In this document: in pieces, positions 45,356-53,448 of the stretch | Numbering within the stretch: the first letter of the stretch is position 1 | Layout of the letters: each line of letters starts with the position of its first letter | NCBI GenBank assembly: GCA_030651765.1 | Contig: JAUSBY010000012.1 | Location: 249,501-313,500, forward strand | Length of the DNA stretch: 64,000 nt | Reading direction: 5' to 3' | DNA from: Coriobacteriia bacterium | GTDB lineage: Bacteria > Actinomycetota > Coriobacteriia > Anaerosomatales > Anaerosomataceae | Made by a program: the position numbers and the translations under genes | The notes under the pieces: model-generated | What the model saw: the letters and a program-made list of their open reading frames with translations, nothing else | The model's database searches: none | Told to the model about the DNA's origin: nothing

Positions 45356-46176
45356 GCGCTGGCCTCCTTTGCGCGGGCGGCTTTGCGTCGCTTGCGCTCC
45401 TGGCGGTTCTCGGGCTCACGACCCGTCTCGGAGACCGCGAGCTTGGCCTCCAGATAGGCCACGAGCCGGCCCAACGGCAACGTGAGCATCAGGTAGAAGC
45501 CTGCGGCACCGATGTACGGGGACATGTTGAACGTGCGGGCCTGGATGGTGCGCGCCTGCAGCGTGAGCTCGAAGATGCCGACTGCGAAGAACAGCGCGGT
45601 GTCTTTGAACAGCAAGATGAACTCGCTCATCATCGTCGGCAGGATCCGGCGGACGGTCTGCGGGATGATGACGTACGCCATGGCCTGCATCGTCGTCATG
45701 CCGAGCGAGCGGGCCGCCTCGAGTTGCCCCTTGCTGATGGACTGGATGCCCGCGCGGAAGATCTCGGCCAGGTATGCGCCGGAGTTTATCACGAGCGCGG
45801 CGATCGCTCTCACGAACTGGCTCATGTCGATTCCGGCGACGGAGATCTGGCCGATCGGTCCGGTAGCGAACTCACGCCATCCGGGCATCAGGAGCGGGAA
45901 GCCGAAGTAGATGACCAGGATCTGGACGAGCAGCGGCGTGCCGCGGATGAAGTCGATGTAGAACGTGGCGGGGATCCGGACGATCGGGTTCTTCGACATC
46001 TTCATGAAGGCTGCCGTGAGTCCGGCGGGCAGTGAGAGCAGGTAGCCGACGATCAACAGCGCGGCGGCGGCCTGGAAGCCCTTCCACAGCAGCGGCAGGG
46101 ACTGCCAGATGATTGTCGGCGACATGAAGAGGTGAACGAACTTGATGCTTTCCAGGTACTCGATGATACCTTCCAC
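45352..46176 (-). CDS. Polar amino-acid ABC transporter permease
   Basis: 274 residues from GTG 46176. Five predicted helices and the HisM/GlnP family features: [40 protein letters not shown], the EAA loop [24 protein letters not shown] and [16 protein letters not shown]. The basic C-terminal tail ([16 protein letters not shown]) is an extra. No strong ribosome-binding site is visible; a start at the internal ATG (MSPTIIWQ) would shorten it by 17 residues. It follows the binding-protein gene, separated by a stable hairpin, and presumably works as a homodimer because only one permease gene is present. Confidence 0.9.
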   Translation of the reverse strand: MEGIIEYLESIKFVHLFMSPTIIWQSLPLLWKGFQAAAALLIVGYLLSLPAGLTAAFMKMSKNPIVRIPATFYIDFIRGTPLLVQILVIYFGFPLLMPGWREFATGPIGQISVAGIDMSQFVRAIAALVINSGAYLAEIFRAGIQSISKGQLEAARSLGMTTMQAMAYVIIPQTVRRILPTMMSEFILLFKDTALFFAVGIFELTLQARTIQARTFNMSPYIGAAGFYLMLTLPLGRLVAYLEAKLAVSETGREPENRQERKRRKAARAKEASA

Positions 46177-46205
46177 GCATCCACCCACAATCCGCCGGAA
46201 TGGAC

Positions 46206-46241
46206 GAGACCCCACGGCGTGTTGCGGTGCCGTGGGGTCTC
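46206..46241. promoter_or_regulatory. Intercistronic hairpin between binding-protein and permease genes
   Basis: GAGACCCCACGGC and its exact complement form a 13-bp stem with a 10-nt loop. Such hairpins between binding-protein and membrane-subunit genes commonly stabilise the upstream message or reduce readthrough, giving excess binding protein. There is no T-run on the operon strand. Confidence 0.6.
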
Positions 46242-46289
46242 AGTTTACCAAAGCATACGGTGATTCACTTCACCGAAGTGCAGTATCAC

Positions 46290-47123
46290 CTACTCGGCCG
46301 CAAACCACTTCTCGATCATCGCATCGTAGCGGCCGTCGTCCTTGATCTTGGCAAGTGCATCGTTGATGGCGTCGCGGAGTGCCGCGTTCTCCTTGTTGAC
46401 GCCGATGCCGTACTGCTCGGAGCTCATGACGTCACCGACGACCTTGACCTCGCGAGCCGGATCGGCCGCGATCGCCTCGGAGATCGGCAGGTCGTTGACC
46501 ACGCCGTCGACATCACCGTTCTGGAGGGCCTGGAAGGCCTGCAGGATGTTCTCGAACGGGACGACCGTGACATCGGCCGGCGCGTTCTCGCGCGTGTAGG
46601 CCTCGCCGGTCGTACCGGACTGGACGCCGATCTTCTTGCCCGCGAGGTCGTCGAGGGTCACGTAGGCGTCGCTCATGCGCACGGCCAGGATCTGACCGGC
46701 ATCGAAGTACGGGTCGGAGAAGTCGATCTCAAGTGCGCGCTCGGGCTTGATCGTCATCGCCGAGGTGATCATGTCGAACTCGGCACCGGTCTGCAGACCG
46801 ACGATCAGCGCGTCGAAGTTGTAGTGCTTGAACTCGTACTCAAGGCCGAGTTCCATCGCGATCTCCTTACCGAGATCGACGTCGAAGCCCTCGGACTCAC
46901 CAGCGTCGTTGATGAGCTCGAACGGCGGATACGTGGCCTCGCCACCGGCGGTAAGCGTGCCGGGGGTCACGAGCTTCCAATCCGCGGCCGCAGGCTCCTC
47001 GGCCGGCTCCTCGGTCGGCTCCTCGGCCGGCTCTTCGGTCTCTCCGCAGCCCACGAGCGCGAGAGCGCTCAGCGAGAGTGCGAAGACGACCATGAGTGCG
47101 AGCCACTTGCTGGACTTACTCAT
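46290..47123 (-). CDS. Amino-acid ABC transporter solute-binding lipoprotein
   Basis: 277 residues, family 3 solute-binding protein. Lipobox ALVGCGE (Cys about 26) is followed by an acidic Glu/Pro/Ala repeat linker (EEPAEEPTEEPAEEPA) and the bilobed domain: GEATYPPFELINDAGESEGF, DVDLGKEIAMELGLEYEF, FDMITSAMTIKPERALEIDF, GVQSGTTGEAY. It captures a polar amino acid outside the membrane and hands it to the permease. GGAGGG precedes ATG 47123. A second binding-protein gene lies just upstream on the same strand. Confidence 0.95.
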   Translation of the reverse strand: MSKSSKWLALMVVFALSLSALALVGCGETEEPAEEPTEEPAEEPAAADWKLVTPGTLTAGGEATYPPFELINDAGESEGFDVDLGKEIAMELGLEYEFKHYNFDALIVGLQTGAEFDMITSAMTIKPERALEIDFSDPYFDAGQILAVRMSDAYVTLDDLAGKKIGVQSGTTGEAYTRENAPADVTVVPFENILQAFQALQNGDVDGVVNDLPISEAIAADPAREVKVVGDVMSSEQYGIGVNKENAALRDAINDALAKIKDDGRYDAMIEKWFAAE

Positions 47124-47187
47124 GTGCGTCCCTCCATCATTTCGTCGGCGGCACCAGGGGTGCCGATCCTAACGTGCCTCCCGAAGC

Positions 47188-47193
47188 ACTATA
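47188..47193 (-). promoter_or_regulatory. Candidate -10 box for the first binding-protein gene
   Basis: TATAGT on the minus strand, 65 bases before ATG 47123; a -35 match is weak. A small CGGCACC/GGTGCCG hairpin (47149-47165) lies in the resulting leader. Confidence 0.35.
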
Positions 47194-47261
47194 CCGCATG
47201 CAAACCGCCATCGTGTAACGGCGCGTTCACTGCGGCGCGAGCCGGACGGGAGCGCGTGCGG

Positions 47262-48095
47262 CTACTCGGCGGCTACCTCGAGTGTGGGAAACTCGCCGAG
47301 CCACTTGCGCGTGATGGTGCCGAGAACGCCCTCGGCAGAGAGCGTGTCGAGTACGCTGCGCACCTCGGCCTCGAGCTCTGTCGCGTCCTTCTTGACGACG
47401 ACGCCGAGCGGCGTGGCGGAGCCGACCTGCCCGACGATGCGGATGTCGTCGAAGTCGCGGGCGATGTACGCGCCCACCGCCGCATCTCCCGCCACCACGT
47501 CGACCTCGCCGGCGACAAGCGCGTCGAACGCCGCCCGCAGGGTGTCGAAGCCGGTGACGTAACCCTCACCGTAGTCCGCCTCGATCGCCCAGAACGCGGC
47601 GCTCTCCTTCTGCGCGGCCACGCGCAGCCCGCCGAGTGTGTCGAGCGCGTGCGTCGGCGCCGGCGTGCCGCTCTCGACGATCGAGAAGAGCGCCGGACCG
47701 TCGATCAGGTACGAACCGGCCGTGGAGATATCGGCAAGGATCGCCTCGGTGATCGGCGTCGCGCCGAGCGCGATGTCCACCCTGCCGTCATTCACCGCCG
47801 ACGCGACCTGCCCGGCCCCGACAGGGACGAGTTCGAGCTTGAGACCGAGCCGCTCGGCGATCGCCGCGGCGACATCGACGTCGATGCCCGCGTCCACGCC
47901 CTGGTCGTTGCCGCCGAAGGGCGGATACTCCAGGTCGACACCGACGCGCAGCACGCCTGCGGTGCCGATCACAGGCGGCGCGACCGTGGGGTCGAGCACC
48001 GGAGCCTCAGGCTCCTTCGAGCACCCGGTCACCGCGCCGACGAGTACGAGTGCGAGTGCGAGAGACAGGGCGATCAGTCGTCGCTCGAGGTGCAT
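47262..48095 (-). CDS. Second solute-binding lipoprotein, diverged paralogue
   Basis: 277 residues. Signal and lipobox GAVTGCSK, then a family 3 binding domain: RVGVDLEYPPFGGNDQGVDA, DVDVAAAIAERLGLKLELVP, VDIALGATPITEAILADIST. It is clearly diverged from the downstream binding protein and lacks its Glu-rich linker, so it probably delivers a different amino acid to the same permease. ATG 48095 has AGGAGGG six bases upstream; a 12-codon longer form would read into the structured leader. The leader (48117-48367) has strong RNA structure, suggesting post-initiation control. Confidence 0.92.
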   Translation of the reverse strand: MHLERRLIALSLALALVLVGAVTGCSKEPEAPVLDPTVAPPVIGTAGVLRVGVDLEYPPFGGNDQGVDAGIDVDVAAAIAERLGLKLELVPVGAGQVASAVNDGRVDIALGATPITEAILADISTAGSYLIDGPALFSIVESGTPAPTHALDTLGGLRVAAQKESAAFWAIEADYGEGYVTGFDTLRAAFDALVAGEVDVVAGDAAVGAYIARDFDDIRIVGQVGSATPLGVVVKKDATELEAEVRSVLDTLSAEGVLGTITRKWLGEFPTLEVAAE

Positions 48096-48116
48096 GTGAC
48101 TCCCTCCTGATGTGAC

Positions 48117-48367
48117 CCAAAGTGCTTTCACCCGGCTGACCTGGTCTTTGGCCCCACACTCGCGTACGGGGGCTTCCGCTTGATGCTATCTCACTACCGG
48201 CCCTCTCGCCCGCCAGCCGGGATGGCTGGACCGGACGGTACGACTTACCCCTAAGACGCGCCATGCTCGCGCGACGGTTGCCCGCCGGCTTACGTGGGTC
48301 CTTTCGGCCGCGTCTACCATGGACTAAGGCGCTTGCGCGCCCGCAACCACAGACCCGGGTGAAAGCA
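48117..48367 (-). ncRNA. Candidate structured leader RNA (riboswitch-like), class not recognised
   Basis: A 13-bp perfect stem, TGCTTTCACCCGG with CCGGGTGAAAGCA (48355-48367 with 48123-48135), closes about 245 nt upstream of the binding-protein gene, ending 28 nt before its ATG. Inside on the minus strand: GGTTGC/GCAACC (48343-48348 with 48276-48281) and AGACGCG/CGCGTCT (48309-48315 with 48254-48260), which interleave as a pseudoknot; hairpins GGCGC-GCAA-GCGCC and CCAGCC-ATCCC-GGCTGG; and CCAAAG/CTTTGG (48146-48151 with 48117-48122), which would enclose the closing-stem 3-prime strand. This fills a 303-base gap with no gene. I could not match it to a known riboswitch class. Confidence 0.55.
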
Positions 48368-48398
48368 TATGGAAGTGTAGCAGGTGCCGGGGCGCGTA

Positions 48399-49094
48399 TC
48401 ACGCGCGCACCTCCGCAGGTGTCACCCGCGAGCACGCTCGCGCCACCGAAAGCGCCCGGATCGTGGGCGAGCCGACGCAGATGAGCGCCCGCGCCGCGGC
48501 ATCCAGCGTTGCGCCGGTGGTGAACACGTCATCGACGAGGACGACCCTGCCGCCCGCGACCTCTCCGGTCACGTCGAAGGACCCGGCACGGTTGGCCGCA
48601 CGCTGCTCCCGGCCCAGAGCGCGCTGATCGGCGGTCACCCTCGAGCGGAGCACCTCGGCCACCGGCAGGCCCGTGAGCGTACCGAGCGCGCGGGTGACGT
48701 CTACGGCGTGGTCGAAGCCGCGCCTCCTGCGCGCAGCGGGCGACGCCGGCACGGGCACGAGCACATCGTCCGGAACGAGCCAGCCGTCGGCCGCCTCGGC
48801 CAGCAGCGACGCGAGCACGACCGCGTAGCGGCGCTCACCGCCGTCTTTGAGCACGACGATCGCCCGCGAGACCGGCGGCTCCAGAAGCGCCGCCGATCGT
48901 GCAGCACGAAACGCAAACGTGCGCCCCGCGCACTCAGCGCATAAGAGACCGGCGATCGGCGCTCCACAGCGTGTGCACGCCGAAGCGGGGTCGATGCGCG
49001 GCACCGCCGCCTGGCAGCTATCGCACAGAAGCGTGCCGGGGAGGTCGCATCCGGCGCACCTCGGCGGGAACACCAGATCGAGAAGCGCGCGCAC
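48399..49094 (-). CDS. ComF-family phosphoribosyltransferase-like protein
   Basis: 231 residues. N-terminal zinc-finger cysteines (FPPRCAGCDLPGTLLCDSC, ACTRCGAPIAGLLCAECAG) and a C-terminal phosphoribosyltransferase fold with GRVVLVDDVFTTGATLDAAA. PVPASPAARRRRGFDHAVDV is characteristic of ComF/GntX. Members take part in DNA uptake or related DNA transactions in naturally competent bacteria; no other competence genes are visible here. Start is GTG 49094. It follows the AEC transporter by 25 nt on the same strand. Confidence 0.9.
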   Translation of the reverse strand: MRALLDLVFPPRCAGCDLPGTLLCDSCQAAVPRIDPASACTRCGAPIAGLLCAECAGRTFAFRAARSAALLEPPVSRAIVVLKDGGERRYAVVLASLLAEAADGWLVPDDVLVPVPASPAARRRRGFDHAVDVTRALGTLTGLPVAEVLRSRVTADQRALGREQRAANRAGSFDVTGEVAGGRVVLVDDVFTTGATLDAAARALICVGSPTIRALSVARACSRVTPAEVRA

Positions 49095-49119
49095 CGGTCA
49101 CCCCCGTCCCGGGGGCGCC

Positions 49120-50031
49120 TCAGCCGATGAGCAGCTGGAAAAGCGGGATCGTGATGACAGCCCCCACCATCGTCAGCAGGATCGCCGAGGCGATGAAGTC
49201 GATGTCGAGCTTGAAGCGCAGTCCCATGATCATCGTTAACAGCATGGACGGCACACCCGCCTCGAGCACCGCGATACGCAGCGACGCCTCGTCGGTGAGC
49301 ACGAGCATGCCCAGGCCAAGTGCCATCAGCGGCAACACGATCAGCTTGAGCGCGCCGAGCACCGACGCGTGCCCCAGATGCCCCCTGAGAGCGCGCGGCT
49401 TGAGCGTGAGCCCGACCGAGATCATCACCACCGGCACGACGAGCTTACCGAGCGCATCCAACCAGGATGTGACCTGGATCGGAACCGGAGCCGAACGCAG
49501 GAGCATCGCCGCGGCGAGCGCGATGAACGGCGGGAACGTGACGAGCTCCTTGAGCGCGTTCGTCCGCACCTCGCCCGCGCCATACCGACTCGCCACGATG
49601 GTCCCCACGGTGATGACCGCCAGCGTGTTGCCGAAGATGTCCGAGAAGATCGCGCGCACGAGTCCGGCATCGCCGAGCAGCGCCGAGGCCACCGGGTAGC
49701 CGATGTAGGCGGTGTTGCCGAAGACCGCGGCGAGCATGAACGCGCCGGCCGTCGGTCCTTCAAGCTTGAGCAGCCGCGTGAGCCCCCAGGCGAGCGCAAG
49801 CCCGACGAGTGCGACCGCCCAGCCGATGAGCGGCAGCATGGCAAACGCAGGGTCGAACGCCTCGCGGCGCACGGTCGTGAAGATCAGTGCCGGCATCGCC
49901 ACCCAGATGAGCAGCGTGTTGAGCGGCCGGGCGTCCTCGGCCGACAGCACTCCGCTCATACGCAGCACCACGCCGAGCGCGATGTAGCCCATCACGGCCC
50001 CGATCACGCCGAGGAGGCTCCCCACGTCCAC
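49120..50031 (-). CDS. AEC (auxin efflux carrier) family permease
   Basis: 303 residues with about ten membrane helices in two five-helix halves. Family features: YIALGVVLRMSGVLSAEDAR, LNTLLIWVAMPALIFTTVRR, AVFGNTAYIGYPVASALLGD and EAGVPSMLLTMIMGLRF with the helix-breaking GNTAYIGYP motif. AEC carriers export or import small organic acids such as malate or malonate; substrate here unknown. GTG 50031 lies 12 nt after mtnA. Cotranscription with the SAM-recycling genes is likely but gives no clear functional link. Confidence 0.9.
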   Translation of the reverse strand: MDVGSLLGVIGAVMGYIALGVVLRMSGVLSAEDARPLNTLLIWVAMPALIFTTVRREAFDPAFAMLPLIGWAVALVGLALAWGLTRLLKLEGPTAGAFMLAAVFGNTAYIGYPVASALLGDAGLVRAIFSDIFGNTLAVITVGTIVASRYGAGEVRTNALKELVTFPPFIALAAAMLLRSAPVPIQVTSWLDALGKLVVPVVMISVGLTLKPRALRGHLGHASVLGALKLIVLPLMALGLGMLVLTDEASLRIAVLEAGVPSMLLTMIMGLRFKLDIDFIASAILLTMVGAVITIPLFQLLIG

Positions 50032-50043
50032 AGCGTGCCGGCC

Positions 50044-51273
50044 CTACCCGAGCTCGTGCAGCGCGCCCGTGCCGCAGCACGCCTCGGCGAGCGAGACCGC
50101 AAAGTCGGGGCGCGACACGCCGCGCTCGGTGATGATCGCGGTGACGTACCCGGCAGGCGTGACGTCGAAGGCCGGGTTGTACACCTCGACCGACGGCGGC
50201 GCGATCCGTACCCATGCGTCGAACTGGTACGCCCCGCCCTTGCGCGTAAGCTGCATCTGGTGGCCCTTGGTCATGCCGAGTGCGTACGGACCCGCCTCGG
50301 TCATCATGTCGAGCGCCTTGGTCTCGATGGACGTACGGGCCTCGATGACGCCGGAGACCGTCACGCCGGTGACCTCGCGCTCGTCACGCTCCTCGATGAC
50401 GATCTCGTCGCCGGAGGCCAGGGTGAGATCCACCGTGGAGGACGGTGCCGCCACATACAGCGGGATGCCGTGTTCCTTGCACAAGACGGCCAGCCCGTAC
50501 GTGCCGATCTTGTTGGCGACGTCGCCGTTCGCGGCGATGCGGTCGGCGCCGACGATCACCGCGTCCACGAGGCCCTGGCGCATGACGCTCGCCGCCATGT
50601 TGTCGCAGATGAGCTTGAACGGCACGCCCGCCATGCGGAGCTCCCACGCGGTCAGGCGCGCACCCTGCAGCACCGGGCGCGTCTCATCCACCCACACCTG
50701 GGCGATCTTGCCCTGCTCGTGCGCGGTGAAGATCACGCCGAGCGCGGTGCCGAAATACGCGGTCGCGAGCGATCCGGCATTGCAGTGCGTGAGGATGCGC
50801 GAGTCGGGCTCGATCAGCTTCGCCCCGTGCGCGCCGATCGCCCGGTTGCGCGCCTCGTCCTCGGCGCGGATGCTGGCGGCTTCGGCGAGCACGAGCGGCC
50901 GGAGCGCGTCGAGGCCCACATCGGCGTTCTCGCGCGCGAAGCGCTTCATGCGCTCGGCGCCCCACATGAGGTTGACGGCGGTGGGACGTGTTGCGGCGAT
51001 CTCGTCGGCCACGCGGTCGAGTTCGTCGAGGTAGTAGCGTATGTCGTCGATCTCGGCGCCTGCCGTCTCCGACCACAGCGCCACGCCGAGGGCGGCGGCC
51101 ACGCCGAGCGCCGGCGCACCCCGGACGGCCATGCCCGAGATTGCCTGGCAGACGCCCTCATAGGTGTTGCAGACGAGCAGGTCGCCGACAAGCGGCAACC
51201 TGCTCTGGTCGATCATGCGGACGGTGCCGTCTTCCCACCAGATGGTGGGCGGGATGTTGCCGAGGTCGGCCAT
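50044..51273 (-). CDS. mtnA: Methylthioribose-1-phosphate isomerase with internal insertion
   Basis: 409 residues, about 50 longer than usual MtnA. It converts methylthioribose-1-phosphate to the ribulose form in methionine salvage. Catalytic Cys164 (ILTHCNAGSLA) and Asp244 (VIVGADRIAANGDVANKIGT) are present, as are SGMAVRGAPALGVAAALG and YNPAFDVTP. The extra segment (about residues 303-354, VSGVIEARTSIETKALDMMT and following) lies between the EERDxxEVT and VRIAP elements, normally nearly adjacent. It starts 1 nt after the ahcY stop codon. A related substrate such as 5-deoxyribose-1-phosphate is an alternative. Confidence 0.92.
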   Translation of the reverse strand: MADLGNIPPTIWWEDGTVRMIDQSRLPLVGDLLVCNTYEGVCQAISGMAVRGAPALGVAAALGVALWSETAGAEIDDIRYYLDELDRVADEIAATRPTAVNLMWGAERMKRFARENADVGLDALRPLVLAEAASIRAEDEARNRAIGAHGAKLIEPDSRILTHCNAGSLATAYFGTALGVIFTAHEQGKIAQVWVDETRPVLQGARLTAWELRMAGVPFKLICDNMAASVMRQGLVDAVIVGADRIAANGDVANKIGTYGLAVLCKEHGIPLYVAAPSSTVDLTLASGDEIVIEERDEREVTGVTVSGVIEARTSIETKALDMMTEAGPYALGMTKGHQMQLTRKGGAYQFDAWVRIAPPSVEVYNPAFDVTPAGYVTAIITERGVSRPDFAVSLAEACCGTGALHELG

Positions 51274-51274
51274 A

Positions 51275-52534
51275 CTAGACGGTGCCCTCCTGCCAGGAGC
51301 TCAGGTACCGCTCCTGCTCCTCGGTCAGCACGTCGATCTCGATGCCCATGCTCGCGAGCTTGAGCGCGGCGATCTCCTCGTCGATCTCGGTCGGCACCTC
51401 GTAGACGCCCGCCTCCATGTCGGCGGCGTTCTCCACCATGAACTCGGCACACAGGGCCTGGTTGGCGAAGCTCATGTCCATGACCGAGGCCGGGTGGCCC
51501 TCGGCGCACGAGAGGTTCACCAGGCGGCCATCGGCGAGCAGGAAGATCTTGCGGCCGTCGGAGAGTACGAACTCCTCCACGAGCGGGCGCACCTCGCGAG
51601 TGGAGACGGCGACCTCGCGCAGGTGCGGGATGTTGATCTCCACGTTGAAGTGGCCCGAGTTGGCGATGATCGCGCCGTCTTTCATCGCGTCGAAGGCAGG
51701 CGAGTCGATGACGCTGATGTCGCCGGTGACCGTGACCCAGATATCGGCATGCGCGGCGGCCTCGACAGCCGGCATGACACGGTAGCCGTCCATGACGGCC
51801 TCGAGTGCCTTGAGCGGGTCGACCTCACACACGATCACGTTGCCGCCCAGGCCTTCGGCACGGCTCGCGATGCCGCGACCGCACCAGCCGTAGCCGGAGA
51901 CGACCACGGTGCGCCCGGCGATCAGGCGATTGGTGGCGCGGATGATGCCGTCGATCGTGGACTGGCCGGTGCCGTAGCGGTTGTCGAACAGGTGCTTGGT
52001 GTTGGCCTCGTTCACGGCGATGATCGGGTACTTGAGCGCCTCGTCGTCGGCCATGGCCGCCAGGCGGATGACGCCGGTCGTCGTCTCCTCGGTGCCGCCC
52101 AGTATGCCCTCGAGCGCCTCGGGGAACTCGGCGTGGATGCGGCCGACCACGTCGGCGCCGTCGTCCATCGTGATCTGCGGCTTATGCGCGATCGCGGCGT
52201 CGATGTGCGCATAGTAGCTCTCGGTGTCCTCACCCTTGATGGCATACGTGCGGATCCCGTAGTGCTGCACCAGTGCGGCGGCCACGTCGTCTTGCGTGGA
52301 GAGCGGATTGGAGGCGCACAGTACGCAGTCGGCGCCGCCGGCCGCAAGCGTCCGCATGAGATTGGCGGTCTCGGTGGTGACGTGCAGGCACGCGCTGATG
52401 CGCACGCCGGCAAGTGGCTTCTCGGCCTCAAAGCGCTCCCGGATGCTCGCGAGCACCGGCATGTCGGCGTCCGCCCACTCGATGCGCGCGCGCCCGGAAT
52501 CGGCCAGAGCAAGGTCCTTGACGTGGTGATCCAT
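51275..52534 (-). CDS. ahcY: S-adenosylhomocysteine hydrolase
   Basis: 419 residues. It splits S-adenosylhomocysteine into homocysteine and adenosine with bound NAD. Visible: [38 protein letters not shown], the NAD loop [29 protein letters not shown] and [20 protein letters not shown]. It lacks the roughly 40-residue insertion of many bacterial enzymes and is close to archaeal-type length. It is co-directional with purine nucleoside phosphorylase (50 nt upstream) and mtnA (downstream), a sensible unit for recycling SAM by-products. No SAH riboswitch core is apparent in the short gap upstream. Confidence 0.96.
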   Translation of the reverse strand: MDHHVKDLALADSGRARIEWADADMPVLASIRERFEAEKPLAGVRISACLHVTTETANLMRTLAAGGADCVLCASNPLSTQDDVAAALVQHYGIRTYAIKGEDTESYYAHIDAAIAHKPQITMDDGADVVGRIHAEFPEALEGILGGTEETTTGVIRLAAMADDEALKYPIIAVNEANTKHLFDNRYGTGQSTIDGIIRATNRLIAGRTVVVSGYGWCGRGIASRAEGLGGNVIVCEVDPLKALEAVMDGYRVMPAVEAAAHADIWVTVTGDISVIDSPAFDAMKDGAIIANSGHFNVEINIPHLREVAVSTREVRPLVEEFVLSDGRKIFLLADGRLVNLSCAEGHPASVMDMSFANQALCAEFMVENAADMEAGVYEVPTEIDEEIAALKLASMGIEIDVLTEEQERYLSSWQEGTV

Positions 52535-52584
52535 GAGGATATCCCTTCGTGTGACGACACGCCGGATCCGACCGGCGGGGGTGA

Positions 52585-53400
52585 CTACAGCCCACGTAGT
52601 ATAGCAAGCATGAGCCGCGTGAGGTCGGCGGCGGCGACACGACCCGCCTCGAGTACCTCTGCGTGACTCAGGTTCTCCCCCGCCGCCACGTTGGTGACGA
52701 GCGAGAAGCCGAGCACGCGCAGGCCGAGCGCGCGGGCGGCGATGACCTCGGGCACGGTGGACATGCCGACGACGTCGGCTCCCGCGCCGCGCAGGTACGC
52801 CACCTCGGCAGGCGTCTCATAACTCGGGCCGAGCAGCCCCGCATACACGCCGTCGTGGAGGTCGATCCCCTCCTCGGCCGCCGAGGAGAGCGCGCTCGCC
52901 CGCAAGCCGGGATCGTACGCGTCGCGCATCGGCACGAACGGGGTGCCGCCTTCAGGGCCCGGCCAGCCGATGAGTGGGTTGGTGCCCATCAGGTTCATGT
53001 GATCGGCTATCAGCACGATGTCGCCGACGCGCAGCCGGTCGACCAGGCCGCCCGCGGCGTTGGTGACGATGAGGACCTCGCAGCCGAGCGCCGCGGCCAT
53101 GCGCGCCGGCCACGCCGCATCGTACGCACTCACGCCCTGATACTGGTGCACGCGGCCCTTGAAGAGTACGGACGGGACGCCGGCGAGTTCCCCGAGCACG
53201 AGGGCTCCCGAATGGCCGGCGACGTGACCGGCTCGCGGAGCCCCCTCGAGATCCGCGTAGTTCACGGTCGACGGGTCGCTCACCGCATCGGCGAGTCCCG
53301 CCAGTCCCGAGCCGAGAACGATCGCCACCCGGGGCGCGGACCCGGCCGCCAGTACGCGGTCGACGTCGGCTCGGGGAACGTCAAGTGTACGTGCGGTCAT
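52585..53400 (-). CDS. Purine nucleoside phosphorylase
   Basis: 271 residues, trimeric PNP/MTAP family. Motifs: [95 protein letters not shown] and [20 protein letters not shown]. The segment LVTNVAAG has Asn where 6-oxopurine-specific PNPs have it, so inosine/guanosine are likelier substrates than methylthioadenosine. Beside ahcY it could consume the nucleoside product after deamination. An MTA-phosphorylase role feeding MtnA cannot be excluded. Confidence 0.92.
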   Translation of the reverse strand: MTARTLDVPRADVDRVLAAGSAPRVAIVLGSGLAGLADAVSDPSTVNYADLEGAPRAGHVAGHSGALVLGELAGVPSVLFKGRVHQYQGVSAYDAAWPARMAAALGCEVLIVTNAAGGLVDRLRVGDIVLIADHMNLMGTNPLIGWPGPEGGTPFVPMRDAYDPGLRASALSSAAEEGIDLHDGVYAGLLGPSYETPAEVAYLRGAGADVVGMSTVPEVIAARALGLRVLGFSLVTNVAAGENLSHAEVLEAGRVAAADLTRLMLAILRGL

Positions 53401-53416
53401 GACGGACCTCCTTCGT

Positions 53417-53438
53417 ACGGTGCGCGAACGCGTGCCGT
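53417..53438. terminator. Hairpin between SpoIID-CWB2 and nucleoside phosphorylase genes
   Basis: ACGGTGCGCG and CGCGTGCCGT pair over nine to ten positions including two G-U wobbles. It sits in the 48-nt gap after the CWB2 stop and before the phosphorylase ribosome-binding site. No T-run. Confidence 0.45.
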
Positions 53439-53448
53439 ATCCGGAAGC

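Noticed and set aside
48117-48367. RNase P RNA
   Set aside because: The closed structure is only about 245 nt and the conserved GAGGAAAGUCC and ACAG-type regions are not found.
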